DNA from: Acidobacteriota bacterium
Lineage (GTDB): Bacteria; Acidobacteriota; Blastocatellia; UBA7656
Length of the DNA stretch: 64,000 bases
Assembly: GCA_016201275.1 (NCBI GenBank)
Contig: JACQDB010000133.1
Location: forward strand, 1-64,000
Direction of reading: 5' to 3'
Within the stretch, counting starts at the first letter, position 1, and the number at the start of each line of letters is the position of its first letter. Position numbers and translations under genes: made by a program. This document shows positions 53,508 through 62,401 of the stretch, in pieces. The notes beneath the pieces were generated by a model, which did no database searches, was not told the origin of the DNA, and saw only the letters and a list, made by a program, of their open reading frames with translations.

Positions 53508-53576
53508 GAAAAGAGTAGAGCGGAAAGAGCCTTTCCCAAAGGCAGCACTCGTTCTACTCTTTTCAAAGCTTTTTTT
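53508..53576 (+). terminator. Rho-independent terminator after the blaR1-like gene
   Basis: Arms GAAAAGAGTAGA (53508-53519) and TCTACTCTTTTC (53553-53564) are perfect. An inner hairpin GCCTTTCCCAAAGGC (53529-53543) sits in the loop. A run of seven T follows (53570-53576). Confidence 0.75.
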
Positions 53577-53632
53577 AGACCCAACATCACCAAGCCAAAA
53601 TAGAAAATGCTTGGCAAATCAGAGAGATACCC

Positions 53633-54835
53633 ATGAAGCCAATCCTTGCCTTCGCGGCGCTCTGCATAATCATCCTGCCTTTGTCCGGCGCAAGAGTTCG
53701 GCAGCAAGAAAATCAGTCATCGCACCAAGCGACTATCGCGGCATGGAGCAATTCCTCATCGGCTATCACAAGCAGAGAGGTAGAAAAATTTCCCCATACA
53801 GATCAAACGAACAACCAACCCGCCAAGACAACCAAACCGCAGAACGAACCAGCGGCTCATGCTATGCAGACCGCCTATCCGCCGCTCGGCAAACTTGTTG
53901 ACATAGGCGGCTACCGCTTGCATCTCTATTGCACAGGCAAGGGTAGAGAAACGGTTGTGCTACTCGCAGGCAGCGGGGATTTCTCCTTCGATTGGAGCTT
54001 GACGCAAGCAAGCATTTCTCGCTTTGCGCGGGTTTGTAGTTATGACCGCGCAGGACTGGCTTGGAGTGATGCAGGACCAACACCGCGCACCATGAAGCAG
54101 GAGGCTTACGAACTTCACGCGCTCTTGAAAGCCGCTCGGATTCATACGCCTACCGTACTCGTAGGGCATTCACTTGGCGGCTTGATTGCGCGAGTCTATG
54201 CCGCGCAGTACCCGAAGGAAGTCGTCGGAATGGTCTTGGTTGATGCGACGCACGAAGACACAACGCTGATGTATCAAGGCAAGCTCGTGCGTGTGCGAGA
54301 AAGCGCAACTGGAAAGCCCATCCCGCCTGTGCAAACCATGCAGAGCAGTCCGCCGCAACCACCGACTGCCGAAGACCTCGAACAATTTGCCTTCAATCAA
54401 AAGGTGTTTGGGAAGCCCAAGACTGAAGCGCCCTTCGACAAATTGCCCGCCTCAATTCAAGCTATGCGTTTGTGGTTTCGCTCTCAACCGCCAAACGCTG
54501 CCGCCGAAGCTGATTTCTGGGCAGAGGAACTGCAAGAGATGTATCTGGCGAGAGCGAAAACTCCGTATCAATTGGGCAATATCCCTCTAGTGGTGCTAGT
54601 CACCAAGCCCGTAGCTGGCAATCCGCCGCCCGGCATTGCCACCGATGAATGGCAGCGCATCAATCAGGAAAAGAGACAGCAGAAGATGGCATTGACGAAC
54701 CTTTCACACAACAGCAAATTGATGGTTGCTCAAAAGAGTGGGCATCACATTCAACTTGATGAACCGCAGTTGGTGACAAAGGCAATTCGTCAAACTGTGG
54801 AAGCAGTGAGACAACACAAGAAGCTTTTGCCATAA
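53633..54835 (+). CDS. Secreted alpha/beta hydrolase
   Basis: 400 aa. A signal peptide (KPILAFAALCIIILPLSGA) and a low-complexity linker lead to the fold at about residue 80: VDIGGYRLHLYCTGKGRETVVLLAGSG, SYDRAGLAWSD, then GHSLGG with the nucleophile Ser, LVDATHEDT, and a late HHIQLDEP with the catalytic His. This resembles haloalkane-dehalogenase/lipase-like hydrolases often found outside the membrane. The substrate is unknown. It converges with the DUF5916 gene, and the two share the terminator zone. Confidence 0.88.
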   Translation: MKPILAFAALCIIILPLSGARVRQQENQSSHQATIAAWSNSSSAITSREVEKFPHTDQTNNQPAKTTKPQNEPAAHAMQTAYPPLGKLVDIGGYRLHLYCTGKGRETVVLLAGSGDFSFDWSLTQASISRFARVCSYDRAGLAWSDAGPTPRTMKQEAYELHALLKAARIHTPTVLVGHSLGGLIARVYAAQYPKEVVGMVLVDATHEDTTLMYQGKLVRVRESATGKPIPPVQTMQSSPPQPPTAEDLEQFAFNQKVFGKPKTEAPFDKLPASIQAMRLWFRSQPPNAAAEADFWAEELQEMYLARAKTPYQLGNIPLVVLVTKPVAGNPPPGIATDEWQRINQEKRQQKMALTNLSHNSKLMVAQKSGHHIQLDEPQLVTKAIRQTVEAVRQHKKLLP

Positions 54836-54887
54836 CCAAGGTTTCTGGTATCTCTTCATTTGTGCGACCAAATCCGCTACCAAAAAA

Positions 54888-54922
54888 GAAAGCCGCCGGA
54901 GTTTTCCTGCACGGCGGCTTTC
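54888..54922 (-). terminator. Terminator between convergent genes
   Basis: GAAAGCCGCCG (54888-54898) and CGGCGGCTTTC (54912-54922) form a perfect 11-bp stem. On the minus strand the stem is followed by a T-run (CTTTCTTTTTT), so it is best suited to the gene at 54941. Confidence 0.85.
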
Positions 54923-54940
54923 TCCATCTCAAAAACTATT

Positions 54941-57403
54941 TCAACCTTTACGAAACAGATAAGAAGTCTTGATGAAAAAGGTTCGGCTTTGTCTGCGAAA
55001 GCCCGGTTCAAAATGCCCCGTGAAGGGGCTGTAGCCGTTGTAATTTGCTGTGTCGTTGTAGCCAACATAAAATGCCGTGCCGGGATTTGGCGTCCAACCA
55101 AATAGATATTGCCCGCGTACACTCGCGGCAAGCGAGTCGTAATCCAAGCGCGCCCGCGCAAACAGGAAGCGAGTGAATTGATAAGTCGTCAGCGATGAAT
55201 AGATGTTATCAATCAACACCGTGCGCCCTGTGTCGTTGCGCGTGAAGCGATTGCGATTATAAGTGAGCGAGGTTTTCAAAGCGTTCGTCGGTTGTAACGA
55301 GACGGCCATTTCCAGGTCAAAGGTATTGGCCGCGCCCGGATCAAGCGGCGCGTTTGGATCAAGCAAAGCTGCCGGACTGACTCGCGGAAACTTTGCCCCC
55401 GCGCCGAAATCGAAATCAAAAATATTCCAGCGATGACCGGCAAACATTCCGAACGAAACTTTCTTCGAGGGGTTCATGTTGAAGTTGGCAAACACGGCAC
55501 GCCCACGGGTCGAGCGTTCGGGGTCGTTGCCGTAAAAGGCTCCCTGCCGCGTGGCGCTGCGTTGCGCCCCGAACTCGCCTTCAAACAGTCGTTCATAAAA
55601 TTCGTTGTAGCCGACATTGAAAAAAATCTGCCGGGTAAAAGTGAAGCCGAAGTTATCACTGTGATCTACGCTCTGCGTCCGACCTTGCCAATCGTAGCCG
55701 ATGCCGTTGAAGCTGAAGGCGCGCCACGAAATAAATTTGGCTTTGGCTTTTGGCTCGGAACTGTAGCGCAAAAATAGATTGTTGGAATTGAAATTGGTGC
55801 GCTCGAAAAACCCAACATCGGCGCGGTAATCACGGGTCTTGCCATCGCCGCTCAAGCGATAGCCGAAGTTCCTGCCGGTTTTATCCACGTTCCATGAATA
55901 CGCCAGCGCCTTGCCGCTTCGATAAATATTGCGGTCGTCATTGGCGTCATAAAAATAGCGCCGCGAAGTCGTGCCTAACACTTGAAAACTGAAGGTCGTC
56001 TGTTTATCGAGCCGCAGACGCCCGTCTATGCCGCCGACGCGATTATGCTTTTCGATAAAATCATAGCTCGTGCCGATAAAGCCTAAACTGGATTCTTTGC
56101 CGATGTCGCGTTTGTAGCGCAGCACGGCGATGGCCGCGTTCTTATCAAGAAAGCGTTGAATGCTGGGCAAGATCAGAGGGTCGTTGCGCTCTTCAAGCGC
56201 ATAATTGCCCGGCGCGTTGTCCGAAGCCAGCAACAAACCGAAACTGTTGCGCCCCTGTTTGCCGGTCAACTTCAAGGCATAATCCGGGTCAACAATGGCG
56301 CGAGTATTCAAAGCTTGAATCGGTGTTTGAAAAATATCTATGCCTTCCAAAAAGAACGGGCGCTTTTCGGGGTAGAAAATCGGGAAGCGTTGATTGGCGG
56401 TCAATACCGGGGCGTCGGCCTCGACTTGCGCGAAGTCGGGGTTGACGGTGGCATCCAAAGTGATGGTCGGCGTGATGCCGAATTTCATCGTAAAACCCAA
56501 ATCGGCTGTTATCGGCGCATTGACCATACGCCCAGGGTCGCCTAGCAAAGGATCGCCGAACCGCGCCGCTGGCGAAACCGTAGGAACCCGTTTTCCCGAT
56601 TCCGAAAGCGTCAGGCTGGGAATGAGTTCTATAGTGCGTTCGTTGGAGATGCCTTCCAAGCCGGTGATCTGTCCGAACTGACTTAACAGCGAAGATTTGT
56701 CACGCGAAATCGGCATCCACGAATCCGCCTCTCTATCAAAACGCTGAATCCGCCGATAAAAATTGACGCCCCAAATTTTATCTTTACCGGCAACATAGCG
56801 CAGCGATTTGAAGGGTATGGCGACTTCAACGGTGTAGCCTTGTTGATCAATCACGCCTTTCGATTCATGCACCAGGTCTATGCTGAAATCTTCTTCTATG
56901 CCATCGGTCAAGATGGCATCCCCCTGCACGCCGTAAGGGTTGAACATGAACTCGTAAGCTTTGCGCTTATCATTGAAGGTATCCAGATAAACTTTTACGT
57001 TGTCGTCATCATACACCTGATCGCGTTTGGGAACCGTCGCTCGCACCTTATCGGGATCATCATAAGCGCGAAAGCCGAGGTACAAAAACTTGCTGTCATA
57101 GCCCATCCATACTTCGGTCTTTTGCGAAGGCGCGATGTTATCGCCCGGTTGCACTTGATAGAAATCCTTGAACAGCGTGGCTTGTTTCCAGACCGCATCA
57201 TCGAGCTTGCCATCAATCACCGGCGGACTGGCAAATTTTTTAATCACCACGGGTTGAGTTTTTTCGATGGGCAGCGCGGCAGGCAGTTTGGTAGTAGAAG
57301 GCTTGGCGTCCGCAGCCTTTGATAAAGCGGCGGCTTGAAAAGCTTGAACGTAATCACAACAACCGAAAAGAAGTAAAACGTAGAGAAAAATTCTTTGCTT
57401 CAT
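54941..57403 (-). CDS. DUF5916 outer-membrane beta-barrel protein with CBM9-like N-terminus
   Basis: 820 aa. A signal peptide (MKQRIFLYVLLLFGCCDYVQA) precedes a CBM9-like domain starting SPPVIDGKLDDAVW and holding KTEVWMGYDSKFLYLGF, YDDDNVKVYLDTFNDKRKAYEFMFNPYG. The rest is a DUF5916 barrel: GVNFYRRIQR, DATVNPDFAQVEADAPVLTANQRFPIFYPEKRPFFLEG, and alternating aromatic strands ending ...RTFFIKTSYLFRKG, the terminal-aromatic sign of an outer-membrane barrel (penultimate residues here are charged). ATG 57403 preferred. Substrate unknown; such proteins are abundant in acidobacteria and Bacteroidota. Confidence 0.9.
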   Translation of the reverse strand: MKQRIFLYVLLLFGCCDYVQAFQAAALSKAADAKPSTTKLPAALPIEKTQPVVIKKFASPPVIDGKLDDAVWKQATLFKDFYQVQPGDNIAPSQKTEVWMGYDSKFLYLGFRAYDDPDKVRATVPKRDQVYDDDNVKVYLDTFNDKRKAYEFMFNPYGVQGDAILTDGIEEDFSIDLVHESKGVIDQQGYTVEVAIPFKSLRYVAGKDKIWGVNFYRRIQRFDREADSWMPISRDKSSLLSQFGQITGLEGISNERTIELIPSLTLSESGKRVPTVSPAARFGDPLLGDPGRMVNAPITADLGFTMKFGITPTITLDATVNPDFAQVEADAPVLTANQRFPIFYPEKRPFFLEGIDIFQTPIQALNTRAIVDPDYALKLTGKQGRNSFGLLLASDNAPGNYALEERNDPLILPSIQRFLDKNAAIAVLRYKRDIGKESSLGFIGTSYDFIEKHNRVGGIDGRLRLDKQTTFSFQVLGTTSRRYFYDANDDRNIYRSGKALAYSWNVDKTGRNFGYRLSGDGKTRDYRADVGFFERTNFNSNNLFLRYSSEPKAKAKFISWRAFSFNGIGYDWQGRTQSVDHSDNFGFTFTRQIFFNVGYNEFYERLFEGEFGAQRSATRQGAFYGNDPERSTRGRAVFANFNMNPSKKVSFGMFAGHRWNIFDFDFGAGAKFPRVSPAALLDPNAPLDPGAANTFDLEMAVSLQPTNALKTSLTYNRNRFTRNDTGRTVLIDNIYSSLTTYQFTRFLFARARLDYDSLAASVRGQYLFGWTPNPGTAFYVGYNDTANYNGYSPFTGHFEPGFRRQSRTFFIKTSYLFRKG

Positions 57404-57557
57404 ACCATCATCCTTGGGCAACTTGGGGCTGGATAAAACACTTGGCCAAATGGGTAGTTTTATTTGCTCTCTGGTTAGACGAAGGAATTCGTATTCTGTT
57501 CCCTTTTCATGAAAAAATCTATAAAAAAAAATCCACGAAGAACCCTATGTAAGAAGG

Positions 57558-57754
57558 GGGTGCAATTAAAAGTGAGACTTGAGATTGGCGGTCTCCTTGA
57601 CAGGGTTTAGGGCAAGGTGGTAGCTCGCCGCTCAACAACGCTGAAAAACCCTTATAATCCGTTACTTGGTGCCTCTCGGTTGGGCAGCTTCAAGATGGTT
57701 AAGCCCTTGACTCGAAATAAGTTCCCATAGCAAGTCTCACTTTTAATTGCACCC
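57558..57754. mobile_element. Non-autonomous MITE-like element
   Basis: 24-bp perfect terminal inverted repeats (57558-57581 beginning GGGTGCAATTAAAAGTG, and 57731-57754 the reverse complement) enclose 149 bases with no open frame. A 9-bp duplication GTAAGAAGG flanks both ends exactly (57549-57557 and 57755-57763). Such an arrangement is diagnostic of transposition. The repeats do not match those of either insertion sequence at 42000-44600, so another transposase must move it. Confidence 0.93.
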
Positions 57755-57824
57755 GTAAGAAGGCACTGCCTGGCAAAAAGCGTAGGATTCTTCGTGGCGC
57801 AATGGTAGTGGAGGAAATCGGCAA

Positions 57825-58658
57825 TCAGCGTTCCGCACGCCGCAGCGAGACTTTGCCGTTGACGCCCGAAACGTGAATCGGCGCGCCGCCTGCGCCTAAG
57901 CGTGCGCGAAAATTATTTCTCTCCATCTTGCCTTGCACCACCATATTGGGCAGTTCATTGTGGACGCTGCCGTTGATGCCGGAGACTTCCAAATCGGCGT
58001 TGACATCATCGGCGAAATAGATTTCGACGCCGCCGTTGATGCCGCTGATTTGCGCGCCACGGTCACTCAAACGGACGATCTTCACAAAGACTTTGCCGTT
58101 GATGCCGGACAAGCGTGAATAGCCCACCGCCTGCGCTACATCTACGCGGCCATTGACGCCGCTGACCGTCACCGGGCCATCCACTTCGCCAACCGTGACG
58201 CGGCCATTGACGCCGCTAGCCTTGAGATCAATCTGGCGCGGCACGCTCAATAAAATCTGTTGCCGCACTTCGCGGTTGCGCCCACCTTCCTGGTCTTTAT
58301 CGTGTTCGCCTTTGATGAGCAGACTATTGGCCGTGGCTTCAATCGTAATTTTGCGAAATTGCAGATCGTCGCGATTTTTTGCCGAACGCATGATGTGAAT
58401 TTCAGCGGTGTTGCCGTTGGTGGTCTCAATATCGACGCGGCCATTGATGCCGGAAACTTCTACACGGGCTCCGTTGGCCAGTTCGTAAATCTGATTGATC
58501 TCCTCTTTTTCAGGAAGAACGTCTTCCCAATGCTTGTCTTTCTGTAGCAGAGAATGCAGCGCTACAGTCTTTTCCGCAAAGGCGTTGAAGGCTCGCGGCA
58601 TTACCAAGACAAGCGTAGAGGCCAATAAAATCCCTATCCATAAACTCTTTTTCATCAT
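57825..58658 (-). CDS. DUF4097-type beta-strand repeat protein with signal peptide
   Basis: 277 aa from ATG 58658 (AGGAG upstream). A signal peptide (KKSLWIGILLASTLVLVMPRAFNA) is followed by repeated SGINGRV/SGVNGRV units at about 75, 180, 200, 220, 240, 260 and 285, typical of DUF4097 (adhesin-like beta-helix) proteins. The repeats predict a right-handed beta-helix, probably periplasmic or surface bound. It follows a second DUF4097 gene and a sigma/anti-sigma pair on the same strand. Confidence 0.87.
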   Translation of the reverse strand: MMKKSLWIGILLASTLVLVMPRAFNAFAEKTVALHSLLQKDKHWEDVLPEKEEINQIYELANGARVEVSGINGRVDIETTNGNTAEIHIMRSAKNRDDLQFRKITIEATANSLLIKGEHDKDQEGGRNREVRQQILLSVPRQIDLKASGVNGRVTVGEVDGPVTVSGVNGRVDVAQAVGYSRLSGINGKVFVKIVRLSDRGAQISGINGGVEIYFADDVNADLEVSGINGSVHNELPNMVVQGKMERNNFRARLGAGGAPIHVSGVNGKVSLRRAER

Positions 58659-58788
58659 CAAGCTCCTGTTCGCAATTTTTATTTTCCCAAGTGGCGCGAG
58701 GGCGGTAACGCCGTGGGTCAGCGCCGATTTGACGAGCAGCGAAGCGCTTGCCCCACCCTTGCCACCGCAGCCTTGCACAACGGTTATT

Positions 58789-58880
58789 TAGAGGGTGTCG
58801 CAGCAATGGATTTTCTATCCAGATATTGTGTGCGATGGCGTAGCTATCCACAACATATAGGCAGTTGCTGGAATTCTGCG
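58789..58880 (-). repeat. Dispersed repeat, left copy (inverted to 62030-62122)
   Basis: The 92 bases (GAGGGTGTCGCAGCAATGG... to GAATTCTGCG) match, in reverse complement, the 93 bases at 62030-62122 at roughly 85 percent identity. Both contain CCTATCCACAACATAT-like and ATCCAGATATTGT blocks. They flank the sigma/anti-sigma/DUF4097 block. No coding content. Confidence 0.8.
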
Positions 58881-58887
58881 GCACGCT

Positions 58888-60057
58888 CTATTTACACACT
58901 GGCAATTCCGCCGCCGTAGCTTGAGCCAGGCGCGCTCCGGCGCTGAAGGAATCGAGCGAAATTTTTGCCTGCCCGTTGCCGTAGCGCCCAATCAAACGGC
59001 GCGTGATTTCATTTTGCTGCACAGCCGATTCCACCTTGATGGGGAAAGCCGTTTCCAGTTCGCCGCTGAACGTCGTCATCGTAACAGTGAAGCCCGGCGC
59101 GTCGCTTGGCAGGTGCATCGCAACTTCGCCGGACATGGATTTCAGGCGATAATTGCCGCCTTCGCGCAGCGTTCCTTTGAAGAGGTTTTCACCGCTCACG
59201 GTTTCGCTGTCCACATCGCCTTTGACGCCGACCAACTCAATTGAACCGCTGACCGCTTTGGCATCCACGCGCCCCTTCACGCAATGTATGACAACTTCGC
59301 CGGACACCGCATTGGCTTTGACGCTTTCGCCGACGTTGGTGATTCGCAACTCGCCGCTAATCGAAGAGACATCAACAGACCCTTTGACATTGTCTATCGT
59401 GATGTCGCCCGTGAACACATTGATAGCGCAACGCCCGTTGATGTCGTGCGCCAAGACATCGCCGCGCTGCCATCCGCCAACATTGAGCGCACCGACCTGA
59501 TGAACATTCACATCGCCGCTGCCCTGAGCGATAGTCACGCTGCCTTCAAGGTCGCCAACTTCAACGTCGGTCTCCTGACTGTCAACGATTTCGATTGCGG
59601 CATAGCGCGGCACAGAGATTTGCAAGTCCGCGCCTCGACCGTGTCGGCGTCCCGCTACGCCTTCCATAGCAACGCGCATACGTTGAGAATCGCCTTTAAT
59701 TAAAGGGGTTTTCGCATCCAAGGTGTCGCCTTCCATGCTGATGGCTTTGGCCTGCACGGTGTCGCCATCGTAACCTTTCACGGTGATGACGCCGAAGCGA
59801 TTGCTGATGCTCACCTTGCCGCCGCGCTCCAATTTCATCGCCGCTTGCACAGACTCCGCGTCTTCTTCGTGGTCTGGAGGCACAGGAGGAGGGGTTGCGG
59901 GGCGCGAAGTTCTTGGCGGTCTTGGCGGTCTTGGCGGACCTTGGGCTTTTTGCTCAAGCCACTCTTGATTTGACGTTGGCGTTTCTTGGCTAACGGCTAC
60001 AGAGCAAAGTAGGCTCGCTAAAATTATTGTCGAAAGTAAAAAATTTCTCTTGTTCAT
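58888..60057 (-). CDS. DUF4097-type protein with Pro-rich linker
   Basis: 389 aa. Signal peptide (MNKRNFLLSTIILASLLCSVAVSQ), then a Pro/Arg linker (GPPRPPRPPRTSRPATPPPVPP). A beta-helical region follows with units such as KGSVDVSSISGELRITNVGESV, VVIHCVKGRVDAKAVSGSIELVGVKGDVDSETVSGE and MSGEVAMHL. The family is thought to be extracytoplasmic; the function is open. It has the same strand and neighbours as the second DUF4097 protein downstream and lies below a sigma factor, so it may be part of an envelope-stress regulon. Confidence 0.87.
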   Translation of the reverse strand: MNKRNFLLSTIILASLLCSVAVSQETPTSNQEWLEQKAQGPPRPPRPPRTSRPATPPPVPPDHEEDAESVQAAMKLERGGKVSISNRFGVITVKGYDGDTVQAKAISMEGDTLDAKTPLIKGDSQRMRVAMEGVAGRRHGRGADLQISVPRYAAIEIVDSQETDVEVGDLEGSVTIAQGSGDVNVHQVGALNVGGWQRGDVLAHDINGRCAINVFTGDITIDNVKGSVDVSSISGELRITNVGESVKANAVSGEVVIHCVKGRVDAKAVSGSIELVGVKGDVDSETVSGENLFKGTLREGGNYRLKSMSGEVAMHLPSDAPGFTVTMTTFSGELETAFPIKVESAVQQNEITRRLIGRYGNGQAKISLDSFSAGARLAQATAAELPVCK

Positions 60058-60090
60058 AAGTTCATCGCTATAAAATTTGTCTTAAAAATC

Positions 60091-60124
60091 CTAACTACCC
60101 AGCCAGTGCTTGCGGCTCTGCCGC
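60091..60124 (+). repeat. 34-bp direct repeat (second copy at 62119-62152)
   Basis: CTAACTACCCAGCCAGTGC... at 60091-60124 recurs at 62119-62152 with about three mismatches. The copy at 62119 overlaps the end of the right-hand dispersed repeat. Confidence 0.7.
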
Positions 60125-60175
60125 TTTGAGGTGCGGAAAGGCTGCGCCTTGCCGTAAGCGGCGCTCCCCACTCTA

Positions 60176-60284
60176 GAGCGGTTTGCATATGTGTGTACTG
60201 AACCCCCTATCGTTGAGCAGCGGTCTTCGACCGTGCGCCGGTCAACGGGTTTGAGCTTTCCGTAATCTCAAACACAAACCGCTC
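60176..60284. repeat. 109-bp palindromic element
   Basis: GAGCGGTTTG (60176-60185) and CAAACCGCTC (60275-60284) are perfect inverted ends. The interior holds a further GCGGTC-TTC-GACCGTGC hairpin (60220-60236). It lies between the DUF4097 gene and the anti-sigma gene and has no coding content. It may be a REP-like element or a structured leader. Confidence 0.55.
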
Positions 60285-60299
60285 CAGGGATTTGAACGC

Positions 60300-61238
60300 T
60301 CAATTGGCGGTCACGTCTTTAAGGACTTCGACCTTCTTCGCATAAGCCGTCAACAGATACTGCAAAGCGATGGGGTCATCGGAATTTTGATGCACAGCTT
60401 TGCGGGTTTCGGCAATCGTGCGATCAATGCTGGCGAGCGAAGCGTCCAACTTCGCCACCAATTTCGGGTCAAGCTTCGAGCGACGTTGATCAAAGTCACG
60501 TTGCAACAGCGCGATGGCCTGCACATATTTCTGCTCGGCATCGCGCACTAATTCTTCCGCTGTTGATCTAGGTTTGCTGGCCGCAACCTTTGCAAGCGGC
60601 GTTTGTCGCGGCGTTGATTCATTCCTGATCGGAATCATTTGCGGCGCGTCTTGTTTAACCGCATAGTGATTTTTATCCGGCGGATTCACCGCATTATTTT
60701 TCTGTTCAGGTGCGCTGTTTGGTGGTTCGTTGGAATTGCCTGTTCCGCCTGCTAATGCTTTATCCTCGCTTGACGGCGCAGTATTGCGATGGGGCGAAGA
60801 AGCGGACGACGTAGTGTGGATATTTCCGCTCGCTTGCATTGCAGGATTGGAGTTCTGGTTCACTACCTTCATCACCAGAACGGTCGCGCCAACCGCTATC
60901 ACCACGAGCAAAGCCGCAAGCGCAAGACTGAAGCGCGGCGCATGAAAGGTCTCGCCAAAAAACCGGCGAAGTCGTTGCGCCATTCCCGCCGGTTGCTCGA
61001 AATCCGGTTGCGCCGCCTCACGCTTGAGGCTCGCCTGCACGCCCTGCCACAGCGCCGCCGTTACTTCCAGGTCGCGCTGATAATGCGCGTAAAGTTGTTG
61101 CTCCTGTTGCAGCGCCGCATACGCTTCGTCACAAGTGAGGCACAGCGCCAGATGTGCTTTGACCCGAAGGGCGTCGCGGTCGTGCAATTCGGCATCGCCG
61201 TATTCTTCCAAAAGACTCAGGCAATCTTCACACTTCAT
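60300..61238 (-). CDS. Anti-sigma factor with zinc finger (zf-HC2)
   Basis: 312 aa. The N-terminal CEDCLSLLEEYGDAEL...HLALCLTCDEAY has the HxxxCxxC zinc motif of ZAS anti-sigma factors. One membrane span (FSLALAALLVVIAVGATVLVM) lies near 105-125. A Ser/Asn/Pro-rich periplasmic linker and a helical end domain (SLASIDRTIAETRKAVHQN) follow. It overlaps the sigma gene by 11 bases (start at 61238), so the two are translationally coupled. It probably holds the sigma factor at the membrane. Confidence 0.9.
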   Translation of the reverse strand: MKCEDCLSLLEEYGDAELHDRDALRVKAHLALCLTCDEAYAALQQEQQLYAHYQRDLEVTAALWQGVQASLKREAAQPDFEQPAGMAQRLRRFFGETFHAPRFSLALAALLVVIAVGATVLVMKVVNQNSNPAMQASGNIHTTSSASSPHRNTAPSSEDKALAGGTGNSNEPPNSAPEQKNNAVNPPDKNHYAVKQDAPQMIPIRNESTPRQTPLAKVAASKPRSTAEELVRDAEQKYVQAIALLQRDFDQRRSKLDPKLVAKLDASLASIDRTIAETRKAVHQNSDDPIALQYLLTAYAKKVEVLKDVTAN

Positions 61239-61860
61239 AACCCACCCCCAAGTATGGCTGGATTCTTCTACGCATCTCAGCCCGCGCCCTGTGCAAGTCC
61301 GTCTTCAATTTCGGAATTGAAAAGCCGGTGATCGCAGCAATCTCTTCGTAGCTGCGTTGATGAAAAACTTTCAACGTAAAGACCGCTCTGCGGTCTTGAT
61401 CTAAAGTTGCCAGCGCCTCGTGAATGACGCGATTCAACTCTTTGTTCAACAACCGCCCGTCCGGCAAAAGTTCGGTATCGCTCAACTCCATCACGCTGTC
61501 ATTTTCCATTTCTACTTTGTGATTTTCGCGCAGACGCGAACGCAAAGCTTCCCGCGCTACGTTTTTGGCAATGCCGAATAACCAGGTCGAAAGTTTGGTC
61601 TCGTCCTTCAAAGATTGAATGCCGCGATAGGCGCGCACGAACGTCTCTTGCGCCAACTCTTCGGCCAGATCGCGCTGCCCGGTCATATCGTAAATAAAGC
61701 TGATGACAGGGCGAATGTAGCGGTCAAAGATCAAGCGAAACGCTTCCTCATCACCGCCGCGAACCCGCGCTATCAGTTCTTGAGAGCTATTCATCAACAT
61801 TCCAGCGCGTCCGTCTTGTTGGCTAACCAGCCTGTAGGCATCCATAATCCGCCCGTGCAT
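61228..61860 (-). CDS. ECF-type RNA polymerase sigma factor
   Basis: 210 aa. Region 2 (EEAFRLIFDRYIRPVISFIYDMTGQRDLAEELAQETFVRAYRGI, then LSTWLFGIAKN) and region 4 (LATLDQDRRAVFTLKVFHQRSYEEIAAITGFSIPKLKTDLHRARAEMRRRI) are complete. No regions 1 or 3, as expected for ECF sigma. A start at 61794 (NSSQELIARVRGGDEEAF) would fit homologues better than 61860. It is coupled to the anti-sigma gene and probably directs transcription of the DUF4097 genes. Confidence 0.92.
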   Translation of the reverse strand: MHGRIMDAYRLVSQQDGRAGMLMNSSQELIARVRGGDEEAFRLIFDRYIRPVISFIYDMTGQRDLAEELAQETFVRAYRGIQSLKDETKLSTWLFGIAKNVAREALRSRLRENHKVEMENDSVMELSDTELLPDGRLLNKELNRVIHEALATLDQDRRAVFTLKVFHQRSYEEIAAITGFSIPKLKTDLHRARAEMRRRIQPYLGVGYEV

Positions 61861-62029
61861 TCTTTCTTGTTCCGCCGAGTTAGTGACCGACGCTTTGAAA
61901 AGGTTGCAGAAAGTGTAAAAAAAATACTTCGCATCTGGGAAGCCTCAAATACGAATTGCTTGTTCAGGGTCATGCAATTCTCGACGATAAAGTTGACTGC
62001 CTTGCAAAGCGAAGGTAACTAGAGCGAGT

Positions 62030-62122
62030 CGCAGAATTCCAGTAACCGCCCATATGTTGTGGATAGGTAAACCATCACCTACAATATCTGGACAAAAAAT
62101 CTATTGACGCGACACCCTCTAA
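62030..62122 (+). repeat. Dispersed repeat, right copy (inverted to 58789-58880)
   Basis: The reverse complement of this 93-base block aligns with the left copy at roughly 85 percent identity. Both include a TATCCACAACATAT block and the GAATTC edge. Confidence 0.8.
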
Positions 62123-62209
62123 CTACCCAGTCAGTGCTTGCGGCGGTGCCGCAGCGCATTCAACTCTCACAAAAAGGCTGGGCAGTTACAATCGAAGTCT
62201 TGATGGAAA

Positions 62210-62253
62210 GCGAATTAGGCGGATCAACCGTGCTATTGATCTGCCTAATCCGC
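62210..62253. terminator. Large hairpin in the 540-base gap before the deacetylase gene
   Basis: GCGAATTAGGCGGATCAA (62210-62227) pairs with TTGATCTGCCTAATCCGC (62236-62253) over 18 bases with two mismatches, with an 8-base loop. No T-run follows, so it could be a REP-like repeat instead of a terminator. Apart from this hairpin and the repeats at 62030-62152, the 61861-62401 gap holds nothing that I recognise. Confidence 0.5.
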
Positions 62254-62401
62254 TTCGTCCGTGTTCTATCAAAACATGAATTTCAAACTCCTACTCTTTC
62301 GTTGCGAGAACTGCATGACAGTGTTTATCAAGCGCGTTTTGCAAGGGTAATTTTCTAACCGCTTGTTGCGAGATATTCCCAAGCCTACTTATACTCCTCG
62401 A

